Positions 34,731-39,079 of a stretch of 39,079 nt of DNA are shown piece after piece. Position 1 is the first letter of the stretch. Each line of letters starts with the position of its first letter. The translations under genes and the position numbers were made by a program. The notes beneath the pieces are model-generated. The model did no database searches and was not told where the DNA came from. It saw nothing but the letters and a program-made list of their open reading frames with translations. The stretch is taken from assembly GCA_000482145.1 (NCBI GenBank), contig AUXH01000118.1, positions 1-39,079 on the forward strand. The letters are read 5' to 3'. Source of the stretch: Strigomonas culicis (taxonomy: Eukaryota > Euglenozoa > Kinetoplastea > Trypanosomatida > Trypanosomatidae).

Positions 34731-35903
34731 TTACCGATAGACAGGATCCCGGTTCGCCCAGCTATAGGTCTTGGTCTTGAGGTCCGCGACCGTCTGGTTG
34801 CGGTTGTACTGCCTGCCGCGCAAGATGTAGCCGGAGAGCCAGTACTTGGTGCGGACGCTGTTGCGGGGGTGGATGCGCCAGTCGAGCGGCACGAGGAGGT
34901 TCGGCGAGCCCCCGTTGCCACCGCCCGCGGGGTGGCTCGAGACGCGCTTCGTCTTGGAGTGCACCTTGGGCCGGTGCGGCATGTTCGCCTCCACATTGCG
35001 CGAGCCGTAGTTGCGCTGCAGATTGTACATGACGCCCGCGCGGCGGCCGAAGACGGCGTGGCACGTGTTGTCGAAGAGACGCACCTCCTTCGAGGGCAGC
35101 AGCAGCGGCACCAGGTTCGGCTCCGAGCCCCGCAGGATCACCGCGGCCGTGCCGCTCGCGCGGCAGAGAACGCCGCCGTGGCCGGGGTACATCTCCACCG
35201 AGTGGATCTCCTTGCCGTAGGTGACCTCGCTGAGCGACACGGTCTGCCCGATCGTCGGCATGAAGCCCTGAAACGGCTTGTTGTACGTGATGCGGGGCAG
35301 CTGCTTGTAGGTCAGCAGCTCCGCGACGTAGGCGCCGTTGGCGTAGAGAAAGAAGCCTAGAAACGATTTGTTGCGGGGGATGTGCACGATGCATGCCAGC
35401 CACTTGGGCACCCGCTTCTGCGGCTTGTGGTTCACCATCATGCGGTATCCCCACTCGCGGTTCTCGTCGCGGCGGTAGTGCCCCATCACCACCTTGTTGC
35501 CCGGGTTTGTGCCACTGCGGTGGCCCCAGTAGTCGCGACTTGAGAAGCCGCACCAGTCGTAGTAAAAGGGCGTGTAGGACATCATGTTGCCGCCGACCTG
35601 GAAGGGGGACCAGATGTCCTTCTGGAGCACCTGCTGCGAGTACCCGTGCTCTGGCGAGCGCACGTACTCGAGGCGGAGGGCGACGGGCGGGCCCTCCTTA
35701 AACACACCAAAGTCGTCCGTGTACCCGTCGTACATCTCCGTGTGTTTGAGGTTCACGTCCTTGCCCGCCTCTAGCTTTGGCTCCAGGCCGTAGTGCTGGC
35801 TGCCCTGCTTGCCGATGGGGTTCAGCAGCTTCACACCGCGGGGGTGGTGCACCACCACCGCGGACGCGGTGCCGACCGCAAGGTGTCCTAGACGGCGCTG
35901 CAT
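34731..35903 (-). CDS. MRPL2: Mitochondrial large-subunit ribosomal protein uL2m
   Basis: I place the start at ATG 35903, giving 390 residues; the frame extends upstream only to a TTG at 35924. The middle and end follow ribosomal L2: IGQTVSLSEVTYGKEIHSVE, then GHGGVLCRASGTAAVIL (about 235-260), the VPLLLPSKEVRLF strand and CHAVFGRRAG, then HRPKVHSKTKRVSSHPAGGG (about 310-330). The bacterial HPHGGG loop near the peptidyl-transferase centre reads HPAGGG here, so one His is replaced. About 180 residues precede the L2 core, a typical kinetoplastid mitoribosomal extension. A short basic N-terminus (MQRRLGHLAVGTASAVVV) would direct mitochondrial import. It would bind the large-subunit rRNA and help join the subunits. 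Confidence 0.92.
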   Translation of the reverse strand: MQRRLGHLAVGTASAVVVHHPRGVKLLNPIGKQGSQHYGLEPKLEAGKDVNLKHTEMYDGYTDDFGVFKEGPPVALRLEYVRSPEHGYSQQVLQKDIWSPFQVGGNMMSYTPFYYDWCGFSSRDYWGHRSGTNPGNKVVMGHYRRDENREWGYRMMVNHKPQKRVPKWLACIVHIPRNKSFLGFFLYANGAYVAELLTYKQLPRITYNKPFQGFMPTIGQTVSLSEVTYGKEIHSVEMYPGHGGVLCRASGTAAVILRGSEPNLVPLLLPSKEVRLFDNTCHAVFGRRAGVMYNLQRNYGSRNVEANMPHRPKVHSKTKRVSSHPAGGGNGGSPNLLVPLDWRIHPRNSVRTKYWLSGYILRGRQYNRNQTVADLKTKTYSWANRDPVYR

Positions 35904-35950
35904 CGTGAGAAGGAGAGTCCTCAAGCGCGCAAAACGTTCTTCTACAGTAA

Positions 35951-36022
35951 CTTTGAGGTGTCAGTGCAAAAAGAAAAAGAAAAAACAAGAATAGAAGGGA
36001 GAGAAGGAGAGAGAGAGAGATG
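35951..36022 (-). promoter_or_regulatory. Candidate trans-splice acceptor for uL2m
   Basis: A long pyrimidine tract on the coding strand, with CT repeats and TTTTTTCTTTTTC blocks (about 36020-35967), is followed by CAAAG, AG at 35952-35951, and by TGTAG slightly downstream. It predicts a leader of about 40-50 bases and supports the ATG at 35903. Confidence 0.5.
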
Positions 36023-36214
36023 CACAGTAAAAAAAAAACTCGATGGTAACAGGTCTCAAGAACAATAACGATATACAAGTGGTAGAATCAAGTGAACCAC
36101 ACTATTTTGTTGCTGTTTTTCGAACGATGGGTATACTATAAAACTGTCTTTTTCGATTGAAAAAAAAAGACGACAGAATCTACGAGACCATACATAGTCT
36201 CGTTCTGGGGGTAA
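36023..36214. other. 3' region of the 551-aa gene, with a hairpin after the stop
   Basis: A perfect 7-bp inverted repeat (ACGAGAC at 36182-36188, GTCTCGT at 36197-36203, 8-base loop) begins about 11 bases past the stop codon of the gene at 36215-37870. The rest is AT-rich with A-runs. It could be a 3' UTR structural element; no function is known. Confidence 0.4.
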
Positions 36215-37870
36215 TTATTGCCCGAGCGATATGCGAACCGGCTTCCACGACAGAGGGACGCTTGCCGACACGAGGTTCGCCTCACTGCGACCCGGTAAGT
36301 GCGCGTAGCCACTGGCGATGACGACCTGCAGGTTCTGCGCGAGCAGCGCCATGTCGTCCCCGTCGACCTCGGCCGGCATCTCGAGTAAGTTGGCGTTCAA
36401 ACTGCGCACCGGTGTGCCGTAGGTGTTCCCGGGCGAGCCCGTGCTGACGGTCGTCGCGGGCGGCGCGGTACTGTCGTCGCCGCCCTGTTGCATGTCGCGC
36501 GGCGTGCGCGGGTTCACGCTCGGCGCCTTGTTCGTGAGCAGCACGTTGTACAGCGGTCGCGGTACGGATTGCGACGGCGGCACCGCCGGCGCGGCCTCGC
36601 TGGTGGGCGTCGGGTTGCTCGAGGCGTGCCGCCGCGGCGGCAGCGGCGGCGGCGCCGCCCCCGCCGGGCGCGCCGCCGGCGTCCTCGGCCGCTGCATGGG
36701 GGTCACCGCGTTGGAGGGGTGCGAGGCGTAGAAGAAGGTGGGCTGCGGCAGCGCGTGGAAGACGGACGAGCGCCGCTGCTGCGCGACGGTGTAGGCCACG
36801 TCCGCCTCGCGGTGGCGCCGCCAGCTGTCCAACCGCTCGAAGCGGCTGCGGACGCTGGACGGGGGGCTGGGGCTGTCCGCGGAGTCGGCCTCGTCCGCGT
36901 CGACCGGCACCCCCGTCCCCGCGCGCCGGTGCGGCTGGATGGGGAAGAAGTGGGAGGGCCGCGTCTCCTCCGCGGCGGCGCCGTCGCCGGCGGCCGCCGC
37001 CGCGCACGCTCGCCTCGTTGTGCAGAAGAGCGAACGGATGTACACGTTGGGGTGCGTCATGTCGCGCGCGGGGCTGTTGCCCCAGTCGTCCTCGCCGTTG
37101 TCGCTCACGGAAGACAGCAGCGCGGCCTTGCCGCCGTTGCTGTTGTGAATGTAGAGCACGTCGTAGTACTGCGTGCCCTGCACCACCGCGCCGAGGTCCG
37201 TGGCGGCCTCCTTCAGTACCTCGCTGATCGCCTCCGGGGTGAGGAGGCTCGTCTCCGTCTCAGCGTCGCCCGCCGCGTCGAGCACGCACGGCAGGACGTC
37301 CTCGCGCAGGCGGTCGTACAGCGGCGCGCTCGACTCCGGCATCTCCTTGCTGCGCAGCGCCCGGGAGTACGCCGCGTGGATCGCATTGGACTTATATACA
37401 TCGAGTGGCGGCGGCGCGGGCAGCGCCTCGCCGGCCGCCTCACCGGCCTGTGCTGGCGCCTCCTGCTGCCTGGCGCCGACCTCCTCGCCGCGCGCGCCCC
37501 TCTTGCTCCTCCGCTGCTTCGGCGGCGGTCCCTTCGCCCTCACGAGGGACGACCGCTCCGCAGACGTCTTCTGCTGCTCCTCCTGCGGCGCCTTCGCCTT
37601 ACTCGTCTTGGCGGCGGCCCGCTTCGGCCTGGGCTTGACGCAGCCGCCCGGAGGCGCGGGGCTCTTCGAGTTACGGCCGGCGGCCTCTGCACTGCTCGTC
37701 TTCGCTTTGTTTTTGTTCTTCTCGTCGTTCGCCAGCATCTGCTGGTGCTCGATGTCAATCAGCTCCACGTCCGCGAAGGCCTGCGCTGTCATCTTCAGAA
37801 TGGAGCGACCCAGTGTGAGGATGCGCGTGCGGAGCGCATCCACCTCCTCCTTGCTGGTTTCAGACGACAT
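36215..37870 (-). CDS. 551-aa low-complexity protein of unknown function
   Basis: I do not recognise this protein (ATG 37870, TAA stop). The N-terminus (1-50) looks like one or two helices (RTRILTLGRSILKMTAQAFADVE). It is followed by a Lys/Arg/Ala/Pro-rich stretch (about 52-130) with several basic clusters such as KRAAAKTSKAK and KQRRSKRG that could bind nucleic acid or act as nuclear signals. A more ordered part (about 155-255) contains YSRALRSKEMPESSAPLYDRL and a strand-like YYDVLYIHNS. The remainder is disordered and Pro/Ser-rich, with PPPLPPRR (possible SH3-type ligand, inferred) and a folded-looking last 50 residues (LAQNLQVVIASGYAHLPG). No membrane segment or enzyme motif is seen. Codon bias matches the neighbours, so it is very likely expressed. 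Confidence 0.75.
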   Translation of the reverse strand: MSSETSKEEVDALRTRILTLGRSILKMTAQAFADVELIDIEHQQMLANDEKNKNKAKTSSAEAAGRNSKSPAPPGGCVKPRPKRAAAKTSKAKAPQEEQQKTSAERSSLVRAKGPPPKQRRSKRGARGEEVGARQQEAPAQAGEAAGEALPAPPPLDVYKSNAIHAAYSRALRSKEMPESSAPLYDRLREDVLPCVLDAAGDAETETSLLTPEAISEVLKEAATDLGAVVQGTQYYDVLYIHNSNGGKAALLSSVSDNGEDDWGNSPARDMTHPNVYIRSLFCTTRRACAAAAAGDGAAAEETRPSHFFPIQPHRRAGTGVPVDADEADSADSPSPPSSVRSRFERLDSWRRHREADVAYTVAQQRRSSVFHALPQPTFFYASHPSNAVTPMQRPRTPAARPAGAAPPPLPPRRHASSNPTPTSEAAPAVPPSQSVPRPLYNVLLTNKAPSVNPRTPRDMQQGGDDSTAPPATTVSTGSPGNTYGTPVRSLNANLLEMPAEVDGDDMALLAQNLQVVIASGYAHLPGRSEANLVSASVPLSWKPVRISLGQ

Positions 37871-37888
37871 AAGGGTTGGGATGCTATT

Positions 37889-37935
37889 CTAAAGGGGATA
37901 CAAAACAATAAAAGGGAAAAAAATAAAAAAAAAGA
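37889..37935 (-). promoter_or_regulatory. Candidate trans-splice acceptor for the 551-aa gene
   Basis: A T-rich tract on the coding strand (about 37935-37891) ends in CCCCTTTAG, AG at 37890-37889, giving a leader of about 18 bases. Confidence 0.55.
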
Positions 37936-38241
37936 ACAACGCTCAAATCAATCAGTTGTACTTATGTAATAAATATTTTCAGTGTGTTCTTCTTTCAACA
38001 ATATTTTTTTTTTGGTGTTTGTACAGGAAAAAAAACAACAACTAAAAAGTGAAAAGAGAAGAGATAAGATCAAGAATACGCAAATTGGATTCACATACAA
38101 CTACATGTAGATGCCACTTCGTCTTTGCACTGTTTCTTCGTTCTCTTTCGCTCTTCGAATTGTTTCTTTTTTTTTATACGTATATAATACAATACTCTAA
38201 CATGGGATCGATAGTATACCCGTCACTCCACTATCCTTGCG
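37936..38241. other. AT-rich spacer next to the window-edge gene
   Basis: This spacer includes A/T runs (38003-38013, 38167-38176) and should hold the 3' UTR of the gene at 38242-39079. I see no RNA gene, and the plus-strand frames are not gene-like here. Confidence 0.5.
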
Positions 38242-39079
38242 TCACAGATTCAGCTGCCTCCGTATCAACTCGACAGCCGCCTTACTCCGCTCATGCTTCG
38301 CCTCCAAGTCCAGCCGCAGCTGCTCTCGGAGCTCCGCCTCGCGGTCTACCGGCGTCAGGCGGCTCTGCGCGGGCCGCATGTGGGAGGCCGAGCTGCTTCG
38401 CTGCCGCGCGCCGCGGCCCTCCGCCGTCACGGTCGGCGCGGAGGCGACCTGTCGGGCGTACTCGAGCGCGCGCTGACGCCGTTCCTGCGCAGCGGCGCTC
38501 TTCTTCGACGGCGGCTCGCCGACGACGGCGAAGGCCCTCTTCGACGGCGTGCCGGCCGGCCGCTGCTTCGCCTCCGCCGTGCACAGCCGCTCGCTGCTGC
38601 CGCGCGACGCGCCGGTGCCCACGGGGCGCCCATCCTCCCGCAGCTCCGCCGCCGCCGCCGCGTCGCCCAGGTCGGTCTCCGCCGCGGCGGGGGAGCCCTC
38701 CCGCTGCTCCGCCGCGCGCTGCTGCTGCCGCTCCAGCTCCTGCTGCAGCGCCTCTCGCGCCGCGCGGCTCGCCTGGAGACCGTACTGCACCTGCCGCTTC
38801 TTGCGCTCGGCGGCCTCGCGCTGCGCGTCCGTGTCGGCCGGCCCCAGGCCGCCTGACGCCGGCAGCGGCACCGCCGTCACCAGGTGCTGGTAGTCCTCGA
38901 GTGTGTACGGCGTGTACGTGGGCTGCGGCCGCGGCGCCGTGGTAGGCGCCGCGGCCAGCTTCTTACTCGCCTTGACCGCTGGCAGCTTCCGCGGCGGGTC
39001 GGCGGCGGGGGCCCCGCGCGCGGCGCCGCCGGGCGCCGCCTTTGGCAGACGCGTGGCCGCCGCGACCGGTCGTTCGGCG
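38242..39079 (-). CDS. Partial coiled-coil protein of unknown function (5' end outside window)
   Basis: The frame is open to the right edge, so the N-terminus is missing; 278 residues and the TGA stop are visible. A GTG at 38880 opens a shorter frame but is not the real start, because coding character continues upstream. The visible part begins with an Ala/Pro/Lys-rich region, then a conserved-looking motif YTPYTLEDYQHL (about 38884-38920). A charged coiled coil follows (AEL/QQEL-type heptads; ALQQELERQQQRAAEQRE), then a basic disordered stretch and a final helix rich in Glu, Arg and Leu (REAELREQLRLDLEAKHERSKAAVELI). P-Y-T-L-x-D-Y motifs beside coiled coils occur in some cilium- and centrosome-associated proteins, so a cytoskeletal or flagellar role is possible but not shown. 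Confidence 0.7.
   Translation of the reverse strand, partial: AERPVAAATRLPKAAPGGAARGAPAADPPRKLPAVKASKKLAAAPTTAPRPQPTYTPYTLEDYQHLVTAVPLPASGGLGPADTDAQREAAERKKRQVQYGLQASRAAREALQQELERQQQRAAEQREGSPAAAETDLGDAAAAAELREDGRPVGTGASRGSSERLCTAEAKQRPAGTPSKRAFAVVGEPPSKKSAAAQERRQRALEYARQVASAPTVTAEGRGARQRSSSASHMRPAQSRLTPVDREAELREQLRLDLEAKHERSKAAVELIRRQLNL

Noticed and set aside
36488..37969. Plus-strand frame (493 codons) opposite the 551-aa gene
   Set aside because: Arg-rich antisense shadow of a GC-rich gene, without a plausible splice acceptor on that strand.

Overview
The window comes from a kinetoplastid nuclear genome, most likely a trypanosomatid. The reasons are intronless GC-rich genes, all on the minus strand and separated by short AT-rich spacers; long pyrimidine tracts (on the coding strand) followed by AG just upstream of most start codons, as expected for spliced-leader trans-splicing; and the gene content (mitochondrial iron superoxide dismutase, mitoribosomal uL2, twin-CX3C small Tim, very large lineage-specific proteins). 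The code is standard: conserved genes end in TGA, TAA and TAG, and TGG encodes Trp. I cannot name the species. No strand switch, tRNA, rRNA, CRISPR or transposon was seen, so the window looks like an internal part of one polycistronic unit transcribed from right to left.

In order of transcription (high to low coordinate): a 5'-truncated coiled-coil protein (38242-39079); a 551-aa low-complexity protein (36215-37870); mitoribosomal uL2 (34731-35903); mitochondrial Fe-SOD (33605-34285); an isochorismatase-family hydrolase (32143-32736), with a decayed fragment of a second copy downstream of it (about 31590-31870); a small Tim chaperone (31017-31304); and a 5011-aa protein of unknown function (15385-30420). 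Four of these are known or probable mitochondrial proteins, but this need not mean co-regulation, because gene order in such units is not functional.

The left 15 kb holds the most unusual content: three related membrane receptors (A 9120-15029, B 3017-6988, C 1-2342) with an EB1-like microtubule plus-end protein (7436-8566) between A and B. The complete receptors share one layout: cytoplasmic N-tail, membrane segment, ectodomain, second membrane segment, a class III cyclase-like domain, and a C-terminal protein-kinase-like domain. In both A and B the catalytic residues of the cyclase and kinase modules appear to be missing, so they look like double pseudoenzymes, with the module order reversed relative to animal receptor guanylyl cyclases. 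Copy C is broken by one in-frame TGA where its neighbour has TGG, yet its frame stays open for more than 400 further codons to the window edge, and parts of it are nearly identical to copy B. That suggests a very recent loss, readthrough, or gene conversion into a damaged copy.
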